64,000 nucleotides of DNA from Medicago truncatula (lineage: Eukaryota > Streptophyta > Magnoliopsida > Fabales > Fabaceae), in contig NC_053045.1 in NCBI RefSeq assembly GCF_003473485.1, positions 46,046,494 through 46,110,493 of the forward strand. The letters are read 5' to 3'. The position numbers and the translations under genes were made by a program. The first letter of the stretch is position 1; every line of letters begins with the position of its first letter. The notes under the pieces were generated by a model. That model searched no databases, was not told where the DNA came from, and saw only the letters and a program-made list of their open reading frames with translations. Of the stretch, positions 51,596-64,000 are shown one piece after another.

Positions 51596-54500
51596 CACAC
51601 TCCATTATGAATTTGTCACCATTTTGCTTCAAACTTCAAAGTGTATATATATTGAATATGTTTTCATGTCTCTACAAAATTACTAGTTTTTAAATTTAGT
51701 CTCAACATAAATTTTCTCCAATATTGGTCATTAGAGCTTGTTTGAAAAAAAAAAAATTAGTTTTTAGTTTTATATTTAGTCACTATAAAAGCAAAATAAG
51801 ATTAAACTTAGACTAAACTTAAAAGTAGTGAACTTCATAGGGAATAAAAACATATTTAACCATTTTGTAAATAAAAAAAAAACTAATAATGTGTTAAATA
51901 TATTGTATATTAGTATATAATATGCGTCCATGTGTTACTTATCATGTATTAAGGCAACTTTATATTATACGCTCATCTTTTTTTTTTTTTTGAAAGAATT
52001 ATACGCTCATCTTGAAAACAAGAAGAATTTTATGCGAAAATGTAAATTTGGAGAATTGTCTAGGCAATATCTTTAACTAAAGAGTCAATGTCAATCTTGT
52101 ATATGTTTTGCAGAAAGTTCAAACAAACTAACAATTTTTTCCTACCCTCTTTCGGTAAAAAATCGTTGATTTCATTTTTTACTGATAAAATTGGCTCTCG
52201 CTTGCATTAGAAGTTAGCATATTCCAGTAAATTAACTGAGAAAACATTGGATTGCTGTTTTTCTGGTTTGAAACATTGCTTGCGTCTGAATATTGGTTGT
52301 CTATAATTAGAAGGAGAAACAAACAGCATGTATCCAATTGGGTTTAGATTAGGAGTTATGTCTCAAAATATGTGTATAGAATGTGCATGAACCCAATTGT
52401 TTGAGTAAGTCATATAAGATGTTGTACCTTTTCTTTGGCAAAGTCTTGTCAAAGATGGTAAAAACTGAGTCAAATTCTCAGAAAGAATGTAAAGGAAATT
52501 AATTCAAGTTGCCAAGGTAAAAACATTATTGGGATTTGGGAACTAGAATGCAACACGTCACTTGAAAATCGTTTGAAAAACACAAGGTGTGTTTCAACTT
52601 TGGATTTGCCTAAACAAATTTAGAGGTAATTGTGATCTGTTAGCAAAGCAAAATGTACTTCTTTTGTGGATTCTTGAGTATATATAGATGAAACAAAAAG
52701 AAAATAGGTAAGGTAAAGAAGTTCTAGATAGTGTAGAAATAAATAGTTTCTTCGACTTTGAGCATGTGAAATACTACAAACACGGATACACGACACAGAC
52801 ATTGAAAATAATTTGATCAAATACGCTCATGGATAAATCCGAAAAAAGTTAGTCTTCACATTTTCAGTATTTCACATTTCACATGTGATTTTGTTGTGTC
52901 TTGATCAGGCTCATTCTAACTTGCATAAGAGAAAGTCTACTTTGACTGCTGATGGGAATCATGCTGCTTTTAAGGTATATATATTTCTCTTTCTATTGAT
53001 ATCACAAGCTTATACGAATCAACGATCTAAGTTAACAACTTGTATATTAGAAGACATCAAGAAAGGGAAGCTATGTGGAGACTCTTGACAGAAAGGTTTT
53101 TCTCTTTTACTCTTGTTTTGCCCATTAGCATTACAATGTAATCAAAGGCTGATGCAGGTGTATATAGCGGAAAATAGAGCTAGTATTACACGGTATGAAC
53201 ATGCAAAGCACATGAATTGATTTACTTTTAGAATTGTCCGAGTGATAAAGCAAAGAAATAAAACATTTTACTTCTATTAATAAACAATATTTCAAAGAAA
53301 TTTCCTTGGCAATGCACCTTCCTCATTATCTTAGCCTGCAAATTCATGCTTTTCATTCAACATCAGGCAGAAGATATCTTTACTAGAGAAGAAAAATATA
53401 GCGAGGATGGAAATTACAATGAAACCGGTGATGACAACAATGAAGAAAAATCTGAAGGAGATGATGATGTGATTGAAGATCAACAAGAGGAAGGAGAGTA
53501 CTTACTAGGAGATGACGGTCCTACTGCAGTTGCAGAAGTATACATTTTCAGTTTATCTTGTGGGAAATTGTCGTATATACATTCTTTGCAATGTCATCAA
53601 AAACTAGTTATACTTACTTGGGAATACTTGACACTTTCAAAATACATTAGATAACATTTTTTTTCTATTCTTCTCACAGGATGGAATTCACAAAGGTCTG
53701 TTCACGAAAGACGCAGATGAAGATAATAAAACTTCGACTCGACATTTCAGCCATGGATGTCATTTAGTTGAAGGAAAGATGAACCATGGAATGGAGGACT
53801 ATGTTTTTGCTCAACACAGGAAGCTCAATGGATATGATTTAGGACTGTATGCAATATTTGATGGACACGCTGGTCCTGATGTTGCAAAATATTTGCAAAA
53901 CCATCTATTCCAAAATATATTGAGTGAGGTATATACTTTAGTAATCGATATATTATATATTTCTGTCTACACATTATTATTCTCACTTCCATTTGATTTC
54001 TTAATCATGCACGGATAGCCTGATTTCTGGGAGAATCCAGTGCATGCTGTTAAGAAAGCATGTAAAGCTACAGACAACGAGATTTTAGAAAACATAGCCG
54101 ATTGGCGTGGAGGATCAACAGCTGTGGTAGCAATACTAATTAATGGAGTAAAGCTACTAGTTATAAATGTTGGCGATTCTCGAGCAATATCATGTAAAAA
54201 TGGTCTTGCAAAACAACTTACTGTGGATCACGAACCGGAAAAGGAAAAAGATCTGGTTGAGAGCAGAGGAGGTTGTGTTTTTAAGAGACCTGGTAATGAT
54301 GAAATAAGTTCAACAAAATTTATAAATGCATAACTTCCTTCATCATGTAATAATTTTCTTTTTTCATACATGAACATAAACTTACTTCTGTATATCATAA
54401 GAATTTCAAGTCTATGCATGACACCTATTTTTTTGCTGAATAGATAGAGTTTTCTAATAATATAACAATCAGAATGAAAGATTAAAAGTTTTCAACTTAA

Positions 54501-54929
54501 AGTTCTCTTGTCTATAACTCAATATGCATCATTTTTTCCCTCCATTTTGTTAAATGTTAAGGGGATGTTCCAAGAGTGGATGGCCAGTTAGCAATGACAA
54601 GAGCATTTGGAGATGGAAAACTGAAGGAGCACATCACTGCAGAACCAGACGTGATGATCAAGAAAATTGACGAGGACACTGAATTCATCATTTTTGCAAG
54701 TGATGGTCTATGGAAGGTACGAGGATACTTTGTTTATGCTAGAATTATCAACTTTCTGTAATTATCAACTTAAAACTTAGGTTCACTATTGCAGGTGATG
54801 ACGAATCAAGAGGCTTGTGACTGTATCAAGGATGTTGATGATGCTCAAAAAGCAGCTACAAAGTTAGTCAAAGAAGCCAAATCTCTTGGAAGCTGTGACG
54901 ATATTTCATGCATAGTTGTTATGTTCTAG
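51418..54929 (+). CDS. Protein phosphatase 2C with acidic N-terminal extension
   Basis: Seven exons: 51418-51519, 52909-52974, 53367-53537, 53680-53928, 54019-54292, 54562-54716, 54795-54929; 1152 nt, 383 aa, in frame. PPM/PP2C Ser/Thr phosphatase requiring two Mg/Mn ions: MEDY (about 155), IFDGHAG, GGSTAV, NVGDSRA, VDGQLAMTRAFGD, IIFASDGLW and CDDIS supply the metal-binding acidic residues and all are present. Residues about 57-113 (exon 3) form an acidic linker (many Asp/Glu, DDDVIEDQQEEGE) not usual in the short cytosolic PP2Cs this catalytic domain resembles. The first exon is the least certain: its Met opens a 34-codon exon before a GT donor, and transcription could start elsewhere. Intron 1 (1.4 kb) has a (TA)n(TG)n microsatellite near 51546-51595. 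Confidence 0.87.
51546..51595. repeat. (TA)n(TG)n microsatellite
   Basis: About fifteen TA units followed directly by about ten TG units in intron 1 of the PP2C gene. A likely polymorphic marker. Confidence 0.9.
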
Positions 54930-55528
54930 CTTACATGTTCCTGCATTTTATGCGTATTTGTCTTGTTTTCTGTAAAATGTTTCAAATTTCTTTAACTCAA
55001 GCAAATGTCTCTTTAAAATATTTTCATGGGTCATGTACGTATATCTTACAGCCACTATGTGTTGAACTTCATTTATAGCAATTATCTTATCTTTCAATCT
55101 GCTCTTACGAATAGTTGATATTTAAAAAGTTAAATATACAACTTTTTTTATTAGTGTTTTGAATACGCCGAATGAATTGATGAAAAACCAAAACACAATC
55201 TCTTGTCTCGGATGCAAAATAAACCAAACATCGCCATTATCTTTATAATAAAATAATAATAGGATTCTACCATAAAAAACCAACATGTGTATTCTTTTAA
55301 ACTTCATGTCAGCCTAGGGGAAGACCCTAACTTTTTAACCATCCAGCTCCACAAAATATCTCCCCACATATATCCTAGCAATTTCAGATTCTATCCCTTA
55401 ACTAAACCTATCAATACTTCTTTCCCTTATTTCCTAGCATCCATTCTATTTCGGTTGTCTTCTTGCAAGCCCAGCAATCAGAACTATATAAGTCTCATTC
55501 TGTTAGCTTCTTTTAAAGAAAAAAAAAG
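54930..55528. other. Convergent spacer, PP2C / HEN1
   Basis: Carries the 3' UTRs of the PP2C (from the left) and HEN1 (from the right) genes. No other feature recognised. Confidence 0.5.
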
Positions 55529-58500
55529 TTATTTCTTTTTGCTACTCCATTCCCATATTACATTATAATGGCTATCTATATCATCAGTATGCGTCTGGAC
55601 TTCATCTTCATGACTCCATTCTCTTTTGAACACAGCAATCTGTGAAGCAAAACCTGGTTCAACATCAGCAAAACCACCAACCCCACTAAACTTCACATTG
55701 TAATTGTGCCGTGCAGCCAAGTCAGATGCCCACTGGTTGAACTGTTCTCTGGTCCACTCAAATTTGTGGTCATTATTGCGAAACTTGCATGACTGTAAGA
55801 GGGTTTGCCCGTCCAATTCTTCTTGTTCTTGGGTAGGGGGATTCGACTTCTGTAGCACTACATTGTATTCAAAATTTGGTGTAGAAACAATGAGAATCTT
55901 TGGACAAAAATAACTTAATGCCACATTCCCAAAGAGACAAGCTTGATCTTCATCCATATGTTCAATCACCTGCATTATATAATAAATTTATATCGGTTGA
56001 TTCAGTTCCAAGATAATCAGAGTTTCTACGCAAATGCAGATTTATGGGTTTAAACATCATGGATGAGCAAAATACTCTGTCCCCTCAAGAACATGACAGT
56101 TGTTGCATGTATAAAGTATATTCCAGCAAATTGAAGCAGAGGTATTTCCAAGTGAAAAGAATGTAGAAGTGCTTGTTCACAGGCTAAAGAGCAAGACCAC
56201 ATCAGCAACATTATCCAGTTTTTAAGCGTAAAGTGTTTAAACTAAGATATGTTAAAATGAATGCTAGCAAGCATGGGTTTATGTAGAAGTGCTTGTTTAC
56301 AGGCTAAAGAACGACCATAACAGCAGCATTATCCAGTTTTTAAGCCTAAAGTATTTAAAAGTGTAAAAATGAATGTTGGCAACATGGGGTGGGTTTATCT
56401 CCTCTAAAGTTAGCTAAATTTGCATGCATGTGGTATGAATTCCTTACTAAAATTTTCATGAGACACTTCCATATTTGCAATTTAAACGAAAGAGCTAAAT
56501 TGAAATTTTTTGAAGTCACATGATTTCCCCTAATCCAAACATCACAATATGAAATCATCTGACACAGTGCAATTTAAAACATCAAACTCAAGTTACAGAC
56601 AATGAACTTAATCAAAAATGTTAATTTACGTCAACATTCTATCAAAAAATATGAAGTCAACAATAATAGGAATATAAAATGGATCAAGAAATACCTCTAA
56701 ACAAGTACCAATATCAAACCCATGCAACCTGGAATCAAAATTTGTAATTGAACCTTCGTAAAGAATAACTGACTTTATGTCAATTCTTGTCACACCAGCA
56801 TCTGGATTTGCATCTAATTTTGAATTCAGTACCTGCACAATTTATGCACGCAAAATCAAGCAGCTTACAGGCAGAAATTTCACATACATACAAAAACAAA
56901 ATTATGATTTCAGCTTCCAACACAAAGCACTAGAAGGTCCTATAAGACCAAGACCTCCAAGATCAAAAGGCTGCCAGCATCAACTATACATCCAACATAA
57001 ATTCATTACTTTGAACAATATTTCCACACTGAGCAGAATTTAAGTCAGTAAAAATCAAGTCAAAGACATCTACTCAAATATTAAAATATCTGCATCAGTT
57101 AAATAAGGCACGTACATGATACTCAACATAATAATGACAATTGTATGATCAATTACTTTTCTATTTTCAAAAGTTATGGGCAGCATTATTGTTAGGACAA
57201 GGATAAAGATGAGTTCGTTAGGATATGAGGTTAGAAGTGAGTTAGGGAAGTATTAGGTAGTGGGGTAGTTAAATTATCGTGTGTATGGTTTTGTGTAGAG
57301 AAGGTAAGGATTCATATTTGTTAATGTTTGGTGAATAGAGCAGTAGCTCTATTGTAGAGAGTGGGAAACCCTTGGAGGAGAGTTTTCTCTCTGATTCTTT
57401 CTTATTTTCCCACTAAAAGTGTTCTTTCATTAATTCTTTTAAATTCAATTCTTGTGTTCCTAGCAATTATGCACAAAGACTACATAATACAAGATGGACG
57501 TAATAAACACCTCAAGATCTTGATAGAGTTGGGACAATGATGGGACACCTAGGCAAGGCACATTCTAGAAGATTGCAGAAGCATAGGAAATAAGAGTTAG
57601 TTGGCACTTTTGTTGATTTTAGGGAATATTCTATTATAAAAGGGAGGGGAGTGTAGTGAGGAATGCATTGAGATTGTTAGAAGTTGGTTAGGAAAGATTT
57701 CTCTCAGGTTAGGAGCATTGTGCTCTGGTAGGAGTGTTCACACTCCGGTTTATCCTTTCTTTTCTATTATTCCACCATTTTAGAGCCTTTGAGCTCACCT
57801 TTATCATTCAATAAAAAACTGTTCCGTTATCTTGAATTCACGGTCAGACAGAAGTCATTACTTTGACATATTTAGGATCAATCTTGTTCAGACAGCGCTC
57901 CCTGGTATTATATATTCCAAACAATAGAAGACACTTTTTTTCTTGCACATCTAAGCCTAAACCCTAAGTATTCTACTTAAAAAAAAAAAAACTAAAATGC
58001 AAATTTTGAGATAGGAAAGTGCATGTAAACCTTTGCAGCCCGTGTAAGACCCTTTTGTGAAATATCAACACCAGCAATTTTCTCCAGAGATGTTGTGTAA
58101 TTTAGCAATGCTTCCAACAAGCTTCCAGATCCACATCCAAAATCAAGCTGCAATGAAGGAGAACCTCAAACTCACAACTCGGAGTAACAGAAGAAAATAA
58201 GTTGAGAAAGTTAAGCGTACCAAAGTAGTAGCATGGGATTCTAAAATGTGTTGCACTGCAAATTCCACTCGTTGCTTTGAAAGTGGAGGGCTAAAAAGAG
58301 CCTGCTCCATTCTTTCCTCTGGAGGTTCTGCAACTTTGGTCAAACTTATTTCATATTCCACACAGCAGGCCTCTGAAAAATAAGAATATAAAACCATCAA
58401 CACAATTTTCAATTTAGAATCAGCAAATTAGCCGCTTGCAAAACAACGTACATGTGTGGGTGTTTAGGGGGAGAATAACAGGAGAAAGTAACTCACTAGA

Positions 58501-61500
58501 AGATAAGGACGACATTTTGGCTGAATCACCAGCTGAAGCAAAAATCAAATCAGAAGTGAGCAAGTTCGTGTTGAAATAAGCACACTGGCCAACAGACATC
58601 TGCATCACAACCTCCTCAATGTATGAAATCACAGCACCAACCCCAATCTCAAACTCAAACTCATTACAAGATTCAATAACTTCTTTCATATTTTCACCCT
58701 CCACAACCAAAGATACTGAATAACTAATACAAGGTAAAGATCCATTGCATGGACAGACACCAGAGTCTGGACCTTCAATCTTTAAGTTGCAAACGCCATT
58801 TACTAACATGTCTTGTAATGAATTTGCACACATTGGCTCAAGTGATTTATTACACTGCATTGCATAAAGATGGCGATTCTGAATGGATTGGCCAATTAGA
58901 ATCTCTCTGAAAAGGTTTTTGGAAAAAACGTGGATGCTGAAGTTTCCTGCAGTCTCATAGAGCTGTTCAAAAGGAGCAGTTACACTATTAAAATACTTGT
59001 TCAGCCATGATAGAAGTTTCAATGAGGCATTCTGAATAGCATCATTCTGCTTCTTGTAACAATCATCAGGGGAACACAAAAGTATTACTTCCGCACACCG
59101 AGAAAGCAACTTTATTTCACATTTAAACATCCCTGAATCTGATTGCTTTGGACATCCATTTACAGAGGCCCCATTGACACATTCAATCACATCAGTTCCA
59201 GAGCCTGCAGCCTTAAAACACGACTCTGATGATTCAGTTGGTATTTTGAGAGGATGACTTATAATGGAAAAGAGAGGTTCAGACAGGCGATGCTGGCGAC
59301 AAAACATACAAAGTATATCCCTGGGAAGGGAACCCCTCCAGTTAACTCTTGTGGTAAATCTTGAAGGCAACTCAGCTGTGAGTAGTGCCTCTCTAGATAA
59401 TTTGTAAATGCCCCCTGGAGTCTTCCCTAGAAGCATCCTGTATAGAAAACCTAGCAATCACTAAATGATGCAGAGTTGAATAATTTTACACAAACAGAAA
59501 CCGACAAATATTTCTAACCAACAAAAAAGACAAATGCTCATCTAAAAGAATTCAACGGATGCAAAAATGGATGGGAGGACAAAACTAGTATACTCTCCAA
59601 AAAAGCATCATGCAAACGAGAATAAAAGTTGGAAAGAACAGAAAAACCTCCAAGTTAAATAATCTAAGTTTTCTACTTTTGTTATGAAGATTCAGTTTGC
59701 AGCAACATCAGAGAGGTCCCTTTATCTTTCTTAACCTACGCAACCGTGGGATGCCTAATTAAAACCTGGAGAAATTATTTATTAGATAGGTTTTAAGTTA
59801 AGACGAGTTAATAGGAAATCTACTCACAATTATCAAAAGCAGCAAAGGTTTTTACAGGTTGGTCTCCCAAAGTAAAAATAATTCAGTTGGCCGCAATAAT
59901 AAAGCAAAAATGCATGACATAATAACACCTTTTCACCAAGTATTAAGTTTAGCCAAAGAATGTAATATAAGGTTGATCATTGTACTATTAAAATTTCAAT
60001 AAACACTTGAATTTAAAGAGACCTGTAATATAATCGAACAGTTACATCCTCATAGAAAAGATCTCTAGATTTCCGTGTATATCCGATGCATGCTAAGATT
60101 GCATCACCAACTATATCTTGCCCAGACAAGTATCTTGCCCTTGCATTTAGAGATTCGGTTTCTTTTCCATTTCCCGATACAAAAGACCGATCCAGTAGAT
60201 ATGATTGTTGAGCTGCAAAGAACAGTCTGGTCTCTGAAGAAGCTTTGCCTATATTCCTATTGGAGCCACAAAGATCAAGAATAAGTTAGAAAACAATTAT
60301 CTAGTTTAAGAAAAATCTCTGTAAATACATCATACCTTGAAATCAGAACATTGGCACCATCTTTTAAACCAAGTTCATTTGCAATGATATCAAGGTAGTA
60401 CTCTCTTAAAGACATACGGAGAGTCACAGCTTCAACATATTTTTCCATTGAACTAGGAATGCGTATGGCTTCAACCTGAATGCATTCTTGTGTATCGCCC
60501 AATTCCATTAACGACTCTATAATATCTTGTGGATATGGACTCAGCTTTCTAATCCAGATATGTTGTTCAGATGTAACAAGAAACTCATTTAACTTGGTAG
60601 CAGACCTTACTATATATGGAAGGACCAAAAACGGATTCGACTCCACCTCAGGATTAATACATTTACACAAACTAAAAATCTTTGCATCACAGACAGCAAT
60701 GACAGAAATAGGAATTGATCCATAATGATCGCTCTTTGTTCTCAAACTAGCCCGAATGTGACCACTGAGCGGATGATCAGATATAAGAAACTGTATAGGT
60801 GATGAATGGCAAAGAAAAATGGTATCAGACTGAATTTAAATTCACTGACACATGTAATATTGGAAAATCATGAAGTCCAAAAAAATAATACTTCCTTTTG
60901 ACTAATTTTTCAATGTGATGACCAGCAAGGGGTAATTGTATATCATATCTTACTATAAGATTAGAGGACCAAAAAACTAAAAGAAAGTAGAAAGATAGAA
61001 TTCATAAACTTGATGTTTTCAACCTATGAATGTCCAACAACGTTCAGAGATCAGACCAGTTCTAAAAGAATTATTTGCTTGGCATCAAACAATCGGGAAT
61101 GAAGGGAATAAGAATATAGTAATTTCTAGTGGTGTATCCTTAATGTTCACTGCAACAAACATTGATGTTCAATAACTTGAAACTAACTACAGACTAAATA
61201 GTAAACGGCAACATCAGTGAGGAATCTGTTCTCAAACTTCATCACCAAATGTCTAAATTACCAGCTCAACCAATAATTGGCTACTTACAGACCAATCTAG
61301 CAGATAGGAAAAGAAATCATAAGGATGGCCAGGTGAAACAGAATTAGAAACCTGAAGGGTCATTGGATCATCCGGCTAAACACAACAAAATGATTTAGGG
61401 CGAGTTTGTAGAACAGTTTACTTAAGCACTACTGTCATATAAGATCTTGTATATAACCTGTTTCTACAATAGAAGGTGTTTATCAAATATGCCAAAAACA

Positions 61501-63109
61501 CAAGATAAGCGCTTATAAGCCAACTATCATAAACTATTTCTAAAAATTATTCACACACTTGCATAACCGCTAATGTCACAAGATAAGCTCAAATAAGCCC
61601 TTCCAAACACCTCTTATTACATAAGAGGGATTGTTGTGCTCTTAATATACTTTATTTTCATAACTGAAAGTAGGCATCATTCAATACACAGAAAAAATTA
61701 CCTACTTTTTCTGAAAAGATATAGGCGATTCGGGCAACTAAACTTTCTTGTGCTTCCTGAGGAGTAAGATCAGTGGTCTCTGTAATGATACCAATCTGCA
61801 GGAGAGTAATTCATAGTTGTAATATTGTGAAAGTTTAAATGTCATAATCCTCTCAAAACAGGTAAACACTTGAAATAGCAGATATGATACAACACAAAGG
61901 AGTCCCTACATAGCAGTAGCAATTTTAAAAATAATATGCAGATAGGAAGCATGCATATTGGATAAATTATTACTGTATAATCGGCACTAGGAAACGATCC
62001 ATTTGCCTATCCTCTGTATTTAACATATATAGTTTGAAACAATGAGTCAGTATAAAATACAATTGAAACCCACATTAAAAAAAGCCTCTAAATTACAAGA
62101 CATTGACCCAAAAACAAAAATCATCAGAAAATTTTAAGGGCTTGAAATTCTAGAGAAAATTGCCATTAAAATTGAGCCCATCTGAAAAATCATCAGAAAA
62201 TTTTAAGGGCTTGAAATTCTAGTGAAAAAATTGCCATTTCAATTGAGCCCATCTGATCAATATTTGACAATCGTTAGTTGGGCTGAACGAGGACACCAGG
62301 AAGAAAATGAAAGTTTTTTTGTTTTTTGTTTTGAAGAAGCCAAACTAGCCCAGTGAAAATCAAACCTGAGACCTTGAGAGGAGCACACTCCAAGGTCCCA
62401 AGCCAGCACCACCAGGTCAACCCAAGTGGGTTGGAGGAAACGAAAGTTAGTAAATGTCTACCATAGCATTATAAGTTATGTAACATTTCAAATGCATTAC
62501 TGTATTACTGAAAAGACTCAACAAAGTAAAATTAACATACAAGTGTGTGTTTGGCATTGACATCTTCAAATACAAGAAATCAAACTCAACTTTCTACTTA
62601 GGCAGTTAAGCTATTGTCATCTTTACAGCAGGACTAAAATAACAAATAATCATCAATAACTAAATGTAACCAGTAAGTATTTTATCGGTTCAATTCTACC
62701 ACTTCTTGGCAACTATAAATAACTTGTTTGAACCAATAAAGAAATGAACAGGTAAGTAAAAGGATATTCGAGTACAAGCACAACAATTTATTCATTATTA
62801 TCAATAATTTGCATACTGATTCGAAATGAGTCATACCTTCTCTATAGCCATCTCCGCAGCAGATTGCTCTGCATCCTTCTTTTTCTTAAAGGTCCCCGAC
62901 ACAACTGTAAGTTCTGGAAGCTGCAATGTGCAACGGTACAAAGATGGCCTCATCTGAGGAATGCTTAACCCTGGACATTCAGTTTGACAGACCTCTTTCA
63001 CTTCCTCTACCACATAGCAAGCATTTTTGCCAAACTTTTGGTGTATTATAGCCTTCGGTGTAAGGGCTGGTTTTTTCGGCGCAGCCACAGGACGTTCTTT
63101 TGTTGCCAT
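55529..63109 (-). CDS. HEN1: HEN1, small RNA 2'-O-methyltransferase
   Basis: Nine coding exons: 62837-63109, 61706-61795, 60336-60790, 60023-60256, 58497-59437, 58221-58372, 58031-58147, 56695-56832, 55529-55969; 2841 nt, 946 aa (Arabidopsis HEN1 is 942). It methylates the 3'-terminal 2'-OH of miRNA and siRNA duplexes and so protects them from uridylation and decay. The N-terminal dsRNA-binding domain (KAIIHQKFG ... FKKKKDAEQSAAEMAIEK, residues about 18-91) is followed by the La-like and second dsRNA-binding regions, a PPIase-like domain, then the methyltransferase: SAM motif DFGCGSG (about 717-723), metal ligands Glu800, Glu803, His804 in CLEVIEHM, and His868 in DHKFEWTREQF. All catalytic residues are present. 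The last intron but one contains a solo LTR; other introns hold tandem duplications, a MITE and a SINE. Confidence 0.95.
56161..56398. repeat. Tandem duplication, 120-bp period, two copies
   Basis: ATGTAGAAGTGCTTGTTCAC at 56161 recurs as ATGTAGAAGTGCTTGTTTAC at 56281, with the following about 115 bases also similar (TTATCCAGTTTTTAAGC in both). In the last HEN1 intron. Confidence 0.75.
57190..57465 (+). mobile_element. Solo LTR in a HEN1 intron
   Basis: 276 bp, begins TGTTAGGACAAGG and ends TTCCTAGCA, flanked by the perfect 5-bp duplication ATTAT (57185-57189 and 57466-57470). No internal retrotransposon sequence is present. The short length suits a Ty1/copia or TRIM-like family. It lies in the HEN1 intron between the exons at 58031 and 56832, in antisense orientation to the gene if its coding strand is +. 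Confidence 0.78.
57528..57842 (+). mobile_element. Possible second LTR fossil in the same intron
   Basis: About 315 bp with promoter-like TATAAAAGGGAGGGGAG, a CACTCC block and a CAATAAAA polyadenylation-like signal, the usual order in plant LTRs. Definite TG/CA borders and a target duplication were not found, so only a fragment is claimed. Confidence 0.45.
61399..61617. mobile_element. Small TIR element (MITE) in HEN1 intron 2
   Basis: Left GGGCGAGTTTGTAGAACAGT and right reverse complement AAGAGGTGTTTGGAAGGGCT are imperfect inverted termini continuing into TTACTTAAGC / TTATTTGAGC. Both arms carry AGATAAGC-type blocks. About 220 bp; ends approximate. Confidence 0.5.
62121..62257. repeat. Tandem duplication, 69-bp period, two copies
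   Basis: TCATCAGAAAATTTTAAGGG starts at 62121 and again at 62190; both units end in ATTGAGCCCATCTGA. In HEN1 intron 1. Confidence 0.8.
62312..62435 (-). mobile_element. tRNA-derived SINE in HEN1 intron 1
   Basis: Minus strand: CCACTTGGGTTGACCTGGTG (A-box-like, about 62415-62434), GCTTGGGACCTTGGAGTGTG, GGTCTCAGGTTTGATTTTCA (B-box region, about 62354-62373), then an A-rich tail (T-run on + at 62312-62331). This is the layout of tRNA-derived plant SINEs. It has the same orientation as HEN1. Confidence 0.65.
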
Positions 63110-64000
63110 GAGAAAGCTCAGAATATTTCCAGCGTATTCTTGAACATCAAACCATAAACAATATATCAGCCAAAAATTATGAAGCACTAACAAAAACACA
63201 GACATTCTGGACATGACACTGACACTTCGACATCGGTAAATATTTGAAAAAATAAAATAAAATTAATTGAATGTAATCACATGTATGTCGTGTCGGACAC
63301 ACCTTCTATAAGAAGTGTCTAGTAGGCTTAATACACACTACTCAGCAAGCAACTAATTAATTACAAAGGTGACTAATAAAAATCTAGGAATGAACTTATA
63401 CAAAGGATTAACTAAATATAAAGCTAATTTATCTTTTAAGCAGCATTTGAAAAAAGAAAAAAAAAATAATAAAAATGAAATAAAGAGTGTAACTTTTAAG
63501 TAATACTTGTGAACCCATGCTCATTTTCCAGAAATTTTGTAACAATATCTTCAACACACACAAAAAGGAAAAGAAAACGCTTAAACCCTAAAACATAGAA
63601 ATGAAAAACAAAACAAAAATATTAAAAAAAAAAAAAAAACTTTTCAGCAGCATAATGCAAAAAGAGGCATGTTACTACTGTTAATCTGTTGTAATAACGT
63701 TGATTTTGATAAAGCAAGAATGAAGGAGTGAAATTGAAAGCGAGAGAATAAAGCGAGTGTTAGTGGAAAAGGGAAAAAGCGAGAATCGAAATTGTGAAGA
63801 AAGTTGAAGAATGTAAAGGAAAAGAAGGAGAGCAAGAGAATGTACCTTAAGGTTTATTGTTGAAGAATGAATATGAATGAAATTAGGGTTTAGAAAAATG
63901 TAGTGGAGTAGCAATTTATAGAATGAAATGAAGTGTAAAGGAAAAAGAGTGGAAGACGAAAGAGGGAAAGTTTTAAGAGTGTTTTTAGCACACTCAGACT
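63110..64000 (-). promoter_or_regulatory. HEN1 5' leader with probable leader intron, and promoter side
   Basis: A donor-like CTTAAG|GTACATTC at about 63845 (minus strand), downstream of a purine-rich leader ending near 63846, and a plausible acceptor shortly before the ATG at 63109 suggest a 5' UTR intron of about 0.7 kb. The leader contains TTTTCCCTCTTTCG-like pyrimidine stretches on the coding strand. Inference from splice signals only; the true transcription start may lie near the window edge. Confidence 0.45.

Overview
The window is nuclear DNA from a flowering plant, most probably a legume of the Medicago/Trifolium/pea group. The genes have plant-style introns, the spacers are AT-rich, and small MITEs, tRNA-derived SINEs, L1-type LINE pieces and solo LTRs sit between and inside genes. 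The host genes read as intact; the breakage is almost all in mobile DNA and in one truncated gene copy. The genus is inference; nothing here fixes it.

Layout. 1.4-6.8 kb: two tandem berberine-bridge-enzyme-like (BBE-like) flavoenzyme genes on +. 9.4-11.8 kb and 18.4-20.9 kb: two five-exon fatty acid 2-hydroxylase genes (FAH1/FAH2 type) on -, with a truncated third BBE-like end between them at 17.5 kb. This points to tandem duplication of a convergent BBE-FAH block. 22-30 kb: a repeat-rich interval with a Mutator-like element, two SINE copies, poly-A-tailed retroposons and a LINE interrupted by a second LINE. Hidden in it at 25.09 kb is a U4 spliceosomal snRNA gene with a full plant Pol II snRNA promoter. 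30.9 kb: an ERT2-like membrane protein (+). 33.1-35.4 kb: a three-exon beta-tubulin (-). 37.4-43.2 kb: a ten-exon GPI-biosynthesis PIG-L de-N-acetylase (-). 44.4-47.1 kb: a CC-NBS-LRR resistance-type gene (+). 51.4-54.9 kb: a seven-exon PP2C phosphatase with an acidic N-terminus (+). 55.5-63.1 kb: HEN1, the small-RNA 2'-O-methyltransferase (-), coding region complete in nine exons.

The backbone BBE - FAH - ERT2 - beta-tubulin - HEN1 matches, from memory, the Arabidopsis order At4g20860 (CELLOX/BBE22), At4g20870 (FAH2), At4g20880 (ERT2), At4g20890 (TUB9), At4g20910 (HEN1). PIG-L, the CNL gene and the PP2C would be lineage-specific interpositions. The genes do not form a pathway; this is conserved microsynteny.

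I saw no clearly new multi-gene system. The best unlisted signals are the U4 snRNA gene, the BBE-FAH block duplication, an LINE carrying ORF1 plus an RNase H tail but no reverse transcriptase, TIR elements with gene-like interiors, and a palindrome-rich foldback element at 49.6-50.8 kb. Exon borders were inferred by eye from GT/AG signals, frame and family similarity.
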